Counted from the stretch's first letter, positions 15,608-24,971 are shown. The stretch is DNA of 55,297 nt from Candidatus Parcubacteria bacterium (GCA_019347895.1 JAHWKM010000007.1:1-55297), one strand, 5' to 3'. Translations and numbers: made by a program. The notes: a model not told the origin generated them from the sequence alone.

Positions 15608-16834
15608 TTATTTTTCTATAATGGCAAAGGAGTTTTTGCCGCGTTTTAATAAGTTTGGCCCGCTATTGAATAAATCTTGGGTTTTTGGGCCGGCTTTCTG
15701 TCCGTTGACAGAAATCGCACCGGAATTTATGAAATTCCTAGCTTCCGTTTTAGAACCGGCTAAACCGGCCTCCACGATTACCGCCGCCAAGTCGTCTTTT
15801 ACTTTTACAGTGGGCAGTTCGGCCTTCAGTATCTCGACTTCTTCTTGGACAAGTTGTTTGAAATTTATTTCACCGAATAGTACTTCGCTGGCTCGTTTAA
15901 CGGCCGCGGCCTTGTTCAGACCGTGGACGATCCCGGTGACTTGGTCGGCCAAAGTTTTTTGGGCCAGCCGTCCGCCTCTGTCATGGTTAAATTTGACCAT
16001 TAATGCGTGGATTTGCTGCTGGTTCAAAATAGTATAAATTTTTAAATAATCCTCGACGCTTTCATCGTCAACGTTCAGCCAGAACTGGTAAAACTGATAG
16101 ACGCTGGTTTTTTCCGGATTGAGCCATATCGCGCCGGCCTCGGTTTTACCGAATTTTTCGCCCGTAGCTTTATTGACTACCAATGGCGCAGACCAAACAT
16201 GCGCCTCTTTTTTGGCCACCCGGCGGATTAGTTCGACTCCGGCAATGCTATTCCCCCACTGGTCGGCGCCGCAAATTTGCAAGTTGACACCCTTCGTCTG
16301 GTTCAAATGTAAAAAATCATAGCCCTGTATCAAGGAATAGCTGAATTCGGCGTAGCTTATACCGGCTGCATTTTCTCCCAGGCGGTTTTGGACGAATTCC
16401 CGGCTCAACATCTGGCGCATCGCTACGTGCTTGCCGAAATCCCGCAGAAAATCAATATATTTTATCTCTTTAAACCAATCGATATTGTCTACGATTTCAA
16501 ATTCCAGGTCTATAAAAAGTTGTTTGCATTGGCTAGCTATCGTCTGTTTGTTGGCTTCGACTTCTTCCGCGCTTTGCAGATCGCGTTCGCTGGTTTTGCC
16601 ATCCGGGTCGCCAATCAATCCCGTAGCGCCGCCAATTAGTATAACTGCCTTATGACCGGCCTCTATAAAATGCCTGACCATCATGGCAATCGCCAGGTTT
16701 CCAATAGTCAGCGAATCGGCACTGGGGTCCACACCCCAGTAAAAAATGTACTTTTCCCTATCAAGCGCAGCCGTGTCAGACAATGTGGTTTGATAGGCGA
16801 ATCCCCGCCATGCCAGTTCGTTTGATAACTTCAT
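15608..16834 (-). CDS. tyrS: Tyrosine--tRNA ligase
   Basis: Class I synthetase charging tRNA-Tyr, 408 aa, typical of the short bacterial type with an S4 domain. The HIGH-equivalent reads DPSADSLTIGNLAIAMM, and the KMSKS-equivalent is KFGKT (in NKATGEKFGKTEAGAIWL). The tyrosine pocket stretch SYSLIQGYDFLHL and GADQWGNSIAGVELIRR are intact. The C-terminal S4 RNA-binding domain starts near residue 345 (GSKTEARNFINSGAISVNGQ). No Shine-Dalgarno; TATACT (16843-16848) ends 8 nt before the ATG. The 121-bp divergent gap to the PBP gene must hold both promoters. Confidence 0.97.
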   Translation of the reverse strand: MKLSNELAWRGFAYQTTLSDTAALDREKYIFYWGVDPSADSLTIGNLAIAMMVRHFIEAGHKAVILIGGATGLIGDPDGKTSERDLQSAEEVEANKQTIASQCKQLFIDLEFEIVDNIDWFKEIKYIDFLRDFGKHVAMRQMLSREFVQNRLGENAAGISYAEFSYSLIQGYDFLHLNQTKGVNLQICGADQWGNSIAGVELIRRVAKKEAHVWSAPLVVNKATGEKFGKTEAGAIWLNPEKTSVYQFYQFWLNVDDESVEDYLKIYTILNQQQIHALMVKFNHDRGGRLAQKTLADQVTGIVHGLNKAAAVKRASEVLFGEINFKQLVQEEVEILKAELPTVKVKDDLAAVIVEAGLAGSKTEARNFINSGAISVNGQKAGPKTQDLFNSGPNLLKRGKNSFAIIEK

Positions 16835-16890
16835 TGGTATATAGTATAGCGAAATATCTAATTTTCAGCACTGTGGAACGCTAAAAATGC

Positions 16891-16896
16891 TATAAT
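16891..16896 (+). promoter_or_regulatory. -10 box of the class A PBP gene
   Basis: A consensus TATAAT in the tyrS/PBP divergent gap. No good -35 is visible 16-18 nt upstream. The leader to the ATG at 16956 would be about 55 nt, with a distant AGGA as the only ribosome-binding candidate. Confidence 0.45.
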
Positions 16897-16955
16897 GGAT
16901 GATGACTGTGGAGACCCAGTAAAGAGTTAATATAGGATAACCTAAAAAAATTTAA

Positions 16956-19900
16956 ATGATTAAACGACCTTCAAAGAATTTTAAAGTACCTCGGCCCCGC
17001 CGAAGCTTGAATAAAAGCAAGAGCCGCTCCCAATACATAACCAAAAAAGGCAATCACATAAAATTGCACAGCAGCTTCAAAAGTCGCTGGCAGGCTAAGC
17101 GAGACTCCAGGTCTCGAAAAAAAGCCGCCTACCTGGCCAGTATGCCGAGAGACCGTTTTAAGCGAACTTTATATAGAATGCATCCGAAAAGAGTTGCCAA
17201 ATACTGGTTCAGCCGCGAGGGGGGCATTATGGCCCTAAAATTAACAGGGGTTGGCATATTAGCCGTTTTCTTGCTTTTGGTAGGTGTTTTCGCATATTTC
17301 AGGAAAGATCTGCCCAACTTGCGCGACATCTCCGGCAATAACATCGGCGGCTCAATCCGCTACTTTGACAGGACCGGAAAAACCCTGCTTTGGGAGGATT
17401 ATGACGCTATCAAGCGTATTCCTGTGCAGGACGAGAATATATCCCAGGTAGTTAAAGACGCCACAATAGCCATTGAAGACAAAGATTTCTTTAGTCACGG
17501 CGGCTTTGACGTGCGCGGCATTGCCAGGGCGGCAATCCATAACGTCACGGGCAATAGCAACAGTACTCAGGGCGGCTCGACCATCACACAGCAGCTGGTC
17601 AAACTGACCCAAAGCTGGACCAAAGAACGGACATATACCCGCAAAGTAAAAGAATTGATTTTATCAGTCGAATTGGAACGCTCTTATTCTAAGAAAGAAA
17701 TTCTGGCGGGCTATTTGAATACCGCCCCGTACGGCGACATTACTTACGGTGTCGAGGCTGCCATGCAAGACTATTTCCAAAGGCCGGCTAGTAAAATCAC
17801 TCTGGACGAAGCGGCCTTTTTAGCGGCAATTCCTAAATCTCCCACGATATATTCGCCACATGGCGCCCGTTATAATAAAAGCTCGCTAATCGGCCGGCAG
17901 CATTACGTGCTGGACCTGATGGCCGAACAAGGCAAGATTACAGAAGAAGAACGCGATAAGGCTAAAGAGGTTGATACGCTAAAGAAAATTAAACCTCGCC
18001 AGCCCAAATATCATGGTATCCAGGCGCCATGGTTTGTGCTAACCGCCAAAGAAAAATTAATCGAAGAACGCGGCGGCGAGACTGTCCAGCTAGGCGGACT
18101 CAAGATAACCACCACACTAGACTTAGAAAAACAGAAGATTGCCGAAGAAGAAGTTGAGAAAGGGTTACCGCGAGTAAGATACCAAGGCGGCGACACCGCC
18201 GCTTTCGTTTTGGAAAATGTCAAAACCGGGCAAGTGGAAGCGCTGGTCGGCGGTTCGGATTTCAGGAATAAAGAGTTCGGCCAGAACAATTACGCGCGGC
18301 TCAAGCTGCCGCCCGGTTCCAGTTTCAAACCTTATGATTACATCTCTCTTATAGAGCACACCGACCAATTCGGCGCCGGTGCCGTACTGTATGATACGCC
18401 GGATCCGATCCCAGGCTATCCTTGCACCAACAAAGCCCGTAAGGGTGGCAATTGCCTAAAAAATTACGACTTCCGCTATCCCGGTCCGCTTACGCTGCGC
18501 TACGCTCTGGGCGGCTCCCGTAACGTACCGGCCGTTAAATCCATGCTGATAGCCGGCATCGATAAAACTATAGAAACCGCCAACAGCTTAGGCCTCAAAA
18601 ACACCGGCAACGATAAAATCGAGGGTCACGGCTATAAGTGCTATAAAGATGACGCCCTGACAGAAGAAGGGCCGTGCTATGCCTCTTCCGCTATTGGCGA
18701 CGGCGCTTATTTGAAACTTGACGAGCACGTGCATGCCTTCAGTACAATTTCCCGCAACGGGCGCCTGATACCCCAGACATACATTCTAAAGATCGAAGAC
18801 GCGGCCGGAAAAGTCATCTCAGAATGGGAGCCAAGCGAAGGCGAACAAGTAGTACGGCCGGACTCAGCCTACATAGTGGCCGACATCATGAGCGACCCAA
18901 GGGCTAGCTACTTTAGCCGCAAGTCCCAGCTGTATGACGGCCATAAATTCTCAATGAAAACCGGCACCACCAACGACTCCAAAGACGGTTGGATGATGGG
19001 CTTCTCAACCCAGTATGCAGCGGGCGTTTGGGTGGGTTATCATAACCGCCGGGTTGAAATGTCCGGCTTCATGGAAAGAATGACCCAGCCTATATGGGAC
19101 GGGGTAATGCGCCGGGTGCATGACAAACTTGAACCAGAGGAGCGGCCTAGGCCGGAGGGTATTCAAGAGCTTCCCGCCTTTGTTGTTCGCAACCACGTAG
19201 GTGTTGGCTCGATAGAACCCAGCCCGTCCAAGGATCTTTTTCCATCTTGGTATAAAAGCAAGACTAATTCCAACCGTGACGCCATAATAGACAGGGTATC
19301 AAAAAAGTTGGCTACTGATTGTACTCCGGAGCGCGCCAAGCAGCGGGCCAGCAACGCCCAGGCCAATCTTTTCTCAGGCGACAAATTCCACGGCGGAAGC
19401 GCCTCCACCAACACCAGCGAAAAAGACGACGTCCATAGGTGCGAAGACGCTAAACCGGCCATTACTTTAACTGCCGATCCTACTTGCGACAAATCATGTA
19501 CATTTACCGCTACCGTCTCCCAAGGCACCCACCCGATCTCTAGCGAAGAATTTCCCGGTACGGTTAATTTCATCATCGGCGGCAATGTAGTAAAGTCAGT
19601 AAACGTTAGCAGCAGCCCCTCAACTGTTACTCTCAGCTACAACTCTAATCTAAGCGGAACCAAAACAGTCAGAGCGGAAATAATCGACAGCGTCCTTTAT
19701 GACGCCAGCGACAGCCGCTCAGTAACTTTCAAACAAGCTGGCGGCAATGATGACGATGATGAGGACGGGCCCTCTATAACTTCAGCCAGCTGGAGCGACG
19801 GGAAATTCAGCTTCACATGGAGCAGTAACGGAGCTGCCTCGATCCGCTGGGCAAACGGTCCCAACAAAGACGAGGAGATTTGTAATGGCGTAAATTCGTG

Positions 19901-19991
19901 TACCAGCACCACGGTAGCTCCTACCGGCAATAAAGCTTATGCCCAAGTGGGCAATGCTAAATCATCAGACTATCCTATATCCGGACTCTAG
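16956..19991 (+). CDS. Class A penicillin-binding protein (glycosyltransferase/transpeptidase)
   Basis: Bifunctional peptidoglycan synthase, 1011 aa. A long basic cytosolic N-terminus (about 1-90, rich in Lys/Arg/Ser) precedes one membrane helix (about 93-115, LKLTGVGILAVFLLLVGVFA). The GT51 domain follows with catalytic-Glu motif EDKDFFSHGGFDVRGIARA and GGSTITQQLVK. The transpeptidase domain shows SSFK (in LPPGSSFKPYDYI), SRN (in LGGSRNVPAV) and KTG (in MKTGTTNDSKDGW). The C-terminus (about 830-1011) carries Ig/fibronectin-like beta domains with paired Cys, probably binding wall material. A basic tail and wall-binding end of this kind suit a monoderm envelope. A terminator hairpin lies downstream. 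Confidence 0.95.
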   Translation: MIKRPSKNFKVPRPRRSLNKSKSRSQYITKKGNHIKLHSSFKSRWQAKRDSRSRKKAAYLASMPRDRFKRTLYRMHPKRVAKYWFSREGGIMALKLTGVGILAVFLLLVGVFAYFRKDLPNLRDISGNNIGGSIRYFDRTGKTLLWEDYDAIKRIPVQDENISQVVKDATIAIEDKDFFSHGGFDVRGIARAAIHNVTGNSNSTQGGSTITQQLVKLTQSWTKERTYTRKVKELILSVELERSYSKKEILAGYLNTAPYGDITYGVEAAMQDYFQRPASKITLDEAAFLAAIPKSPTIYSPHGARYNKSSLIGRQHYVLDLMAEQGKITEEERDKAKEVDTLKKIKPRQPKYHGIQAPWFVLTAKEKLIEERGGETVQLGGLKITTTLDLEKQKIAEEEVEKGLPRVRYQGGDTAAFVLENVKTGQVEALVGGSDFRNKEFGQNNYARLKLPPGSSFKPYDYISLIEHTDQFGAGAVLYDTPDPIPGYPCTNKARKGGNCLKNYDFRYPGPLTLRYALGGSRNVPAVKSMLIAGIDKTIETANSLGLKNTGNDKIEGHGYKCYKDDALTEEGPCYASSAIGDGAYLKLDEHVHAFSTISRNGRLIPQTYILKIEDAAGKVISEWEPSEGEQVVRPDSAYIVADIMSDPRASYFSRKSQLYDGHKFSMKTGTTNDSKDGWMMGFSTQYAAGVWVGYHNRRVEMSGFMERMTQPIWDGVMRRVHDKLEPEERPRPEGIQELPAFVVRNHVGVGSIEPSPSKDLFPSWYKSKTNSNRDAIIDRVSKKLATDCTPERAKQRASNAQANLFSGDKFHGGSASTNTSEKDDVHRCEDAKPAITLTADPTCDKSCTFTATVSQGTHPISSEEFPGTVNFIIGGNVVKSVNVSSSPSTVTLSYNSNLSGTKTVRAEIIDSVLYDASDSRSVTFKQAGGNDDDDEDGPSITSASWSDGKFSFTWSSNGAASIRWANGPNKDEEICNGVNSCTSTTVAPTGNKAYAQVGNAKSSDYPISGL

Positions 19992-20067
19992 AAGTAAATA
20001 ATACTGATCGTAGGCCAGCCGCAAGCTTCGATACAGATTCGCACGGCTTTTTCGCTAAGAGCGCCAT

Positions 20068-20096
20068 AAACAGATTACTTGTTTATCTGTTTTTTT
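20068..20096 (+). terminator. Intrinsic terminator of the PBP gene
   Basis: An AAACAGAT/ATCTGTTT stem with a 9-nt loop is followed by a T-run on the plus strand. It overlaps the last codons of the convergent PIN-TRAM gene. Confidence 0.65.
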
Positions 20097-20757
20097 GGTG
20101 CGGTACGGAGTTTGTGGTGGCGAAGAGCATTTTTCCTGATTCCGTTTGATGATAACGGTCTACTTGCACCTCAACGGTTTTGCCAATTAGTTTTATCGCG
20201 TTATCCACCACTACCATAGTCCCGTCATCTAGATAGCCGACGCCTTGGCCCCGGCCGCTGCCTTTTTGCACGATCTTGACCTTTATAGATTCCCCGGGCA
20301 AGACTAACGGCCGTAAACTAAGCGCCAATTCATTGACATTTAGTACGCGCACGCCTTCCACGTTGGCAACCTTATTCAGATTATAGTCGGTCGTATAGAG
20401 GTCTGCCGAAATTTTTTTAGCCAGCTCGACAAGTTTGTCGTCAGTAGCCCGCAGGCCATAAAAATCTTGTCGATTGATAGTAACTTCAGCCGTATTTATA
20501 GTTTGCAGCCTTTTGGCTACATCCAGCCCAAATCTCGCCCTTGCCCGCTTATGCGAATCATTACCGTCGGCCAGCAGCTGGAGTTCTTTTAAAATAAATT
20601 GCGGGATGACAATCTGCGAAGGCGTAAATCCGGCGCTTACAAGTTCAACTATTCGCCCGTCGATTAACCCGCAACTATCAAGGATTATTTTCCTGGCTGA
20701 TTTAGAATTATTTTTTAGGAAAAATTTTTTCTTTAGCAGCATTACAATGCCTGCCAA
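20083..20757 (-). CDS. PIN-TRAM domain protein (YacL-like)
   Basis: 224 aa. The PIN nuclease domain (about 20-150) opens KIILDSCGLIDGRIVEL with the first catalytic Asp, continues FILKELQLLADGNDSHKRARARFGLD with the conserved Glu/Asp, and has DLYTTDYNLNKVANVEGV with the C-terminal Asp. A TRAM RNA-binding domain follows (about 160-215). The YacL family normally has several N-terminal membrane helices; here only a short basic/hydrophobic start remains, so this is a soluble or peripheral version. Substrate unknown, probably RNA. It lies downstream of radA in the same direction, and a start at Met7 (20739) is possible. Confidence 0.85.
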   Translation of the reverse strand: MAGIVMLLKKKFFLKNNSKSARKIILDSCGLIDGRIVELVSAGFTPSQIVIPQFILKELQLLADGNDSHKRARARFGLDVAKRLQTINTAEVTINRQDFYGLRATDDKLVELAKKISADLYTTDYNLNKVANVEGVRVLNVNELALSLRPLVLPGESIKVKIVQKGSGRGQGVGYLDDGTMVVVDNAIKLIGKTVEVQVDRYHQTESGKMLFATTNSVPHQKNR

Positions 20758-20769
20758 GGCAATAATTTG

Positions 20770-20820
20770 AAAAATGAGAATTGAGAATTGAATAAAAAAT
20801 GAGAATTGAGAATTGAGAAT
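20770..20820. repeat. Short tandem repeat (GAGAATT units)
   Basis: Two imperfect copies of a ~25-nt unit built from AAAAATGAGAATTGAGAATT fill the gap between radA and the PIN-TRAM gene. It looks like a slippage-prone microsatellite-like tract; no function is evident. Confidence 0.75.
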
Positions 20821-20822
20821 TT

Positions 20823-22178
20823 TTAGCTCCTTGGTTTTAAATAAGTATTCAGCGCACCCTTCACGGTGGAAACCGGTCTATAAATTTTATCCGGCTTGTT
20901 TAGCGTTACATTCGGTCCGATAACTAGATCAAAACCTAGTTTTTTGGCCTCGGCAATCCGCTTGTCCGCGAAAGCCACCCGTCTGACTTCCCCGCTCAAA
21001 CCGACCTCGCCGAAAACTACCGGATTGTCCTTTAGCTCCAAACCTTTGGCAGCCGAACCGATACTCAAGCATATCGCCAAATCCGCCGCCGGTTCCGACA
21101 ACTTGATACCGCCGACAATATTAACATAAACGTCCTGATCGGCCAGGTTGAGCTTGGTGCGCTTTTCCAGCATGGCTATCAACAAATTCAGCCGGTTCAA
21201 ATCAATACCGCTAGCTGCCCGCTTAGGGTAGCCGTAAGAAGTCCTGTTGACAAGAGTCTGAACCTCAACCAGCAATGGCCGGCTGCCCTGCATGGTGGCC
21301 AAAACTACCGAACCGTCGGTTGACTGGCGTTCAGCCAATAAGCTGGCTGAGGGGTTATCGACTTGGATCAATCCTTCCTCGCGCATCTCAAAGATTCCAG
21401 CTTCGTTAGTAGAGCCGAAACGATTTTTGATTCCGCGCAGTATTTTAAAACCGCCGTAGCGGTCACCCTCTAAATTCAATACCACGTCCACCACGTGCTC
21501 TAAAATCTTCGGGCCGGCGATGTTGCCTTCCTTAGTAACATGTCCGACCAGTACAACTGCCGTATTGCTCTGCTTGGCGGCATTCAAAAGCAAATGCGCC
21601 GAATTAGTTATCTGGCTGACGCTGCCCGCGGAAGATGCCGCCCCGTCCACCGCCATAGTCTGGATTGAGTCCACAAAAACCACCTTGAATTTTCCGCCCA
21701 TGATAGACGATGCAATATCCTCGGTACTGGTAGAAGTTGCAAGTTCCAATTGGGAGTCGGATAAATTCATCCTGGAGGCGCGCATGCCCACTTGGTGGGC
21801 TGATTCTTCTCCGCTGATATACAAAACCGGCTGATTTTTAGACAAATTTGCCGCCACGCTCAACAGCAGGGTACTCTTGCCAATTCCGGGTTCGCCCGCC
21901 ATCAACACCACGCTGCCGGGTACTATGCCGCCGCCGAGCACAATATCCACATCCTCGATATTTGTAAAATAGCGCTTTTGGCTGTCGGCTTTAGTTACTT
22001 CCTTTGGTTTTACACTTTTGAGTGGTTTGCCGGCTGATTTTAAAACTGCGCCGCTTATCGACAAGGTTTCTTCTTGTTCCAGCGTATTCCACTCGCCGCA
22101 GACGCTGCATTTTCCCGACCACGCCGCATGCTGGGCTCCGCAGCTGCTGCAAACAAATTGTACCTTTGCCTTGGCCAT
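20823..22178 (-). CDS. radA: DNA repair protein RadA
   Basis: RecA-like branch-migration ATPase, 451 aa. The N-terminal Cys4 zinc finger is complete (CSSCGAQHAAWSGKCSVCGEW), Walker A reads GEPGIGKSTLL, the RadA-specific KNRFG motif is present (GIKNRFGSTNEAG), and the C-terminal Lon-protease-like domain (about 280-451) is intact. Length is normal. It starts immediately after the stop of the HExxH gene, so the two genes are translationally linked. Confidence 0.97.
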   Translation of the reverse strand: MAKAKVQFVCSSCGAQHAAWSGKCSVCGEWNTLEQEETLSISGAVLKSAGKPLKSVKPKEVTKADSQKRYFTNIEDVDIVLGGGIVPGSVVLMAGEPGIGKSTLLLSVAANLSKNQPVLYISGEESAHQVGMRASRMNLSDSQLELATSTSTEDIASSIMGGKFKVVFVDSIQTMAVDGAASSAGSVSQITNSAHLLLNAAKQSNTAVVLVGHVTKEGNIAGPKILEHVVDVVLNLEGDRYGGFKILRGIKNRFGSTNEAGIFEMREEGLIQVDNPSASLLAERQSTDGSVVLATMQGSRPLLVEVQTLVNRTSYGYPKRAASGIDLNRLNLLIAMLEKRTKLNLADQDVYVNIVGGIKLSEPAADLAICLSIGSAAKGLELKDNPVVFGEVGLSGEVRRVAFADKRIAEAKKLGFDLVIGPNVTLNKPDKIYRPVSTVKGALNTYLKPRS

Positions 22179-23150
22179 CTAGCGCGATTTCTCGCCGGGA
22201 ATTATGTTGCTGTCGATAGCGTCAACCAATTCTTGTTCGGCTGTCGCCAGCGAATTTCTTTCTTGAACCAGCTGGTTATAGTAGTTAACCTTCTGTTTGG
22301 TAGAGTTAATAAGCCGGTTGTAGCTGCCGACCAGAGCATTAAAATTAGCCACCTGGGCATTGTACTGTTCCACCTCGTTATCTGCCAGCATACGGTCAAG
22401 CTCCCTGCGGCGCTGTTCAATCTCAGCGTTCCTTTGCTCTATCTCAACCTGGCTGGCTTCAATCTGGTTTTTTAACGACTGCAGCTGCTCGTCTAGTCTA
22501 TCTACTTGATTTCGAAGCTTAATAAAAGCTTGCTCGTACTGTCCGGAATAGCTGACAACCCGCTTGCGGTCATTGAAATACTGGCCGTAATATTCTTCCA
22601 GTTCCGCCGGCAGGTCCATTACCTCCGTTGCTAAGATGGAATGAAGCTCATTAGCTACTATGGACGAATCATCTGTCCGGTAATTTTCCACGGTCTTGTT
22701 TATACGCTCGTCTTTTATCTGCTTGAAGAAACTGGCAGTCATTTTATCTACCCTGTCTCTTTCTTTTGAATTGAGCCGATCATATACCGCATGCAGCACT
22801 TCATGGGCTGCTGTGACTTCAACCACCCCTTGCAGGCGCTTGTCTTCCACCTCAAGCAAATATATGCCTTGATTCTCAACGTAACAGCCAAGCACAATCG
22901 ACTGCTCAGTCTTACGACAATTCTGGTTAAATTCTACTTTGTCGTTAAGTTGCGGGTGGTTAACATAAAAAATTCGCCGCAAATCCGGCTTCATAGTAGT
23001 ATCATCTGCCAGCTGCACTATACGCTTCGGCGGTTCGTAATTGCGCAGCGCGTACCAGTCCATAATATTTTGGGCGTTTGAAAAAACCAAATACGTACCG
23101 CCTAAGATAATGGCAAGCAGGATCCATCTAACAATAAATTTTAATCGCAT
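22179..23150 (-). CDS. Membrane-anchored HExxH protein with coiled-coil tail
   Basis: 323 aa. An N-terminal membrane helix (about 5-25) leads to an extracytoplasmic domain with a zinc-peptidase-like HEVLH motif (in TAAHEVLHAVYDRL, about residue 130) and a downstream Glu-rich helix (NELHSILATEV) that could give the third ligand. The domain is followed by a coiled coil of about 100 residues (QLQSLKNQIEASQVEIEQRN onward). Substrate unknown; a wall or envelope metallopeptidase is plausible. TATAAT lies 11 nt upstream of the ATG. It directly precedes radA. Confidence 0.8.
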   Translation of the reverse strand: MRLKFIVRWILLAIILGGTYLVFSNAQNIMDWYALRNYEPPKRIVQLADDTTMKPDLRRIFYVNHPQLNDKVEFNQNCRKTEQSIVLGCYVENQGIYLLEVEDKRLQGVVEVTAAHEVLHAVYDRLNSKERDRVDKMTASFFKQIKDERINKTVENYRTDDSSIVANELHSILATEVMDLPAELEEYYGQYFNDRKRVVSYSGQYEQAFIKLRNQVDRLDEQLQSLKNQIEASQVEIEQRNAEIEQRRRELDRMLADNEVEQYNAQVANFNALVGSYNRLINSTKQKVNYYNQLVQERNSLATAEQELVDAIDSNIIPGEKSR

Positions 23151-23221
23151 ATCTGAAGCTAATTATAGCTTAAAGAGTTATTTTTATAAAAATACCAAAA
23201 GGTTCTTGCAACAATGAACCA

Positions 23222-23784
23222 ATTTCGGCGGTACTTCGTACCTACCCCGAGTTCCTTTTTTGTCTGAAAAAAGGAACCGAAAAAGCAGACAGCCAAGTTG
23301 CCAAACACGACTGGCTTGAGATACCAGGCTGATTGGTTAGGCAAAAAACGTCCCTTCGGGGCCGGTCTTCGAATTTATAATTAATATAAGATGATTCTCA
23401 GACTAGCTTTTGCCTAAGTGATTCCAACCAGCGCAGGTTCAAACCAATCGGTTTGGCAAATGCTGGTTAAAAGCGGATGAGAAAACTTTGTTTTCTCAAG
23501 GTTGAATTTTGAGAAATTCAAGAATTTCTCATCTAATTTTGGTCAGCATTTATGAAAACTGATTGGGCTGAATTGTCTGGAGGCCGAATCCAGCCGAAAA
23601 GCTAGTCCAAAATCAGCTGAAATTAATATTTTGGACCGATCCGCCAGCTGGCGGAGAGTTTTTTCGGCGCGGCCGGAAGATGATTCAGGGCAGTCAGGTT
23701 TTTATAACCTGCTGTTGTTTCTTTGCCTACTTTCTTGTCAACACAAGAAAGTGGGTCGGGGTAGGTACGAAGTACCGCCGAAAT
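23222..23784. repeat. Hairpin island bounded by a perfect 28-bp inverted repeat
   Basis: The ends 23222-23249 and 23757-23784 are exact reverse complements (28 nt), each containing the small hairpin GGTACTTCGTACC. Just inside each end is a longer hairpin (23251-23277, 11-bp stem; 23729-23752, 10-bp stem). The interior holds further perfect stems: 23479-23497, 23511-23530, 23605-23636, 23641-23654 (CCGCCAGCTGGCGG). No open frame of any quality is present in 23151-23810. It could be a structured RNA, a degenerate mobile element or a repeat insertion island. Confidence 0.75.
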
Positions 23785-23810
23785 ATCTTGGTTCTTTATA
23801 AAAGCACAAT

Positions 23811-24311
23811 TTAGACGTCTAAATCGTCAAGGTCGGCTAATTCTTTGCGAGTTTTAGACCAAGAGTCTTCTTCTTCATTTTTGTTTTTCGTGTCATCCGG
23901 CTGGTCGGGCTCATTAGACTCCTCGTCAATACTTGCCGCGAGGTCCTCTACGGCCTGTACGGATTCTTTGCTGGCGCTGCTGCCGGTACTCTCGTCCCCC
24001 CACAATCCGCCGCTTGTTTGGCTGGCGCTCTCCTCGCGGGTACTTGCCGATGGACGTTCTGGACCATTATCAACAATTTTTAGATTGTACCGGGCGTCAT
24101 TCTTTGTACCTAATGCCCTAAGTAAGGTTCTGATGCTTTGCGCCGTAGCGCCTCTCTTGCCGATAACCCGGCCCAGGTCTTCTGGGTCGACCGTTAGCTC
24201 AAGCAAAACACCCTTTTCGTCAATTCTTCGTTCTACTACTACTGCGTCTGGTTTGCTGACAAGTGACTTTACGACAAATTCTACAAACTGCTGGTCAATA
24301 CTGCTACTCAC
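23811..24311 (-). CDS. KH-domain RNA-binding protein (KhpA/YlqC-like) with acidic tail
   Basis: 166 aa. The first ~80 residues form a KH domain of the KhpA type, with the GxxG loop in GRVIGKRGATAQSIRTLLRA. KhpA proteins bind RNA, with KhpB as partner, and affect division and ribosome-related functions. The remaining ~85 residues are a Ser/Glu/Asp-rich, probably disordered tail; usual KhpA proteins end near 80 residues. It lies 66 nt downstream of rpsP, the classic rpsP-khpA order. Confidence 0.9.
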   Translation of the reverse strand: MSSSIDQQFVEFVVKSLVSKPDAVVVERRIDEKGVLLELTVDPEDLGRVIGKRGATAQSIRTLLRALGTKNDARYNLKIVDNGPERPSASTREESASQTSGGLWGDESTGSSASKESVQAVEDLAASIDEESNEPDQPDDTKNKNEEEDSWSKTRKELADLDDLDV

Positions 24312-24377
24312 GGAGTTACTCCTTTGTTAATGATGCTAAATATTATATCGGCTCTTGCGCCATCGGCCAAGTTCTTA

Positions 24378-24893
24378 CTACTTTGTTTTGGCCTCTGCTT
24401 TTTTATCTTCTGGAAATTCGTCTTCGTTTGGCGGGGTCTTAGTTTCGTCATTACCTTTATCGATCTCATCTTGGTCGGCTGCGCTTGTTTCTTCGCTAAT
24501 CGGTGCTTCAACATCTGCAGCTGTTGATTCGCTAGCAGCCGGCACTTCTTCGGCTGCAGGTTCGACAGCTTTTTCTACTGCCGGGCGATTTTTACGGAGT
24601 TTGTCAGGATTCTTTATTTCGCTTTTTTTCTTGGCTGGCGGTTCAACCCATTTTGGCAGGCTGATTTTTTCTGATTTGAAAAGTCTTACCACTCTATCGC
24701 TAGGCTGGGCGCCATTCTTTAGATACAGCTCTGCTTTATCTTTTGTAATCGATGAAGTTTTGCTGTGGGGATCATAGCTGCCGAGCAATGCCACATACTT
24801 GCCGCTGGTCGGTGCCCGCCGGCTATCTTGGACGACGATTCGGTACATTGAGTGGCCTTTGCGGCCAAGCCTCTGCATACGGATGCTTAGCAT
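24378..24893 (-). CDS. rpsP: 30S ribosomal protein bS16 with extended C-terminus
   Basis: Small-subunit assembly protein. The first ~85 residues are canonical (IRMQRLGRKGHSMYRIVVQD, SYDPHSK, YLKNGAQPSDRVVRLF). The protein is 171 aa, about twice the usual length: from ~100 on it has a Lys/Pro then Ala/Glu/Asp-rich low-complexity extension. A GGAGAT ribosome-binding site precedes the ATG, and a good promoter lies at 24935-24963. It leads the rpsP-khpA pair. Confidence 0.96.
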   Translation of the reverse strand: MLSIRMQRLGRKGHSMYRIVVQDSRRAPTSGKYVALLGSYDPHSKTSSITKDKAELYLKNGAQPSDRVVRLFKSEKISLPKWVEPPAKKKSEIKNPDKLRKNRPAVEKAVEPAAEEVPAASESTAADVEAPISEETSAADQDEIDKGNDETKTPPNEDEFPEDKKAEAKTK

Positions 24894-24934
24894 AAATTAA
24901 TTTATCTCCATAACTTACTTGTATTATTTGCATA

Positions 24935-24963
24935 ATTTTACAGTAGTAAAACAGATTGGTCAA
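24935..24963 (-). promoter_or_regulatory. rpsP promoter
   Basis: Minus strand TTGACC (24958-24963), 17-nt spacer, TAAAAT (24935-24940), followed by a GGAGAT ribosome-binding site and the rpsP start. Confidence 0.65.
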
Positions 24964-24971
24964 CAACGTGG

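Noticed and set aside
23159-23344. 61-codon minus-strand frame in the hairpin island
   Set aside because: Its sequence is made of the 28-bp inverted repeat and hairpin arms; no ribosome-binding site or family resemblance.
23151-23810. RNase P RNA, tmRNA or SRP RNA in the large gene-free gap
   Set aside because: None of their conserved sequence motifs is visible; the gap is explained by inverted repeats.
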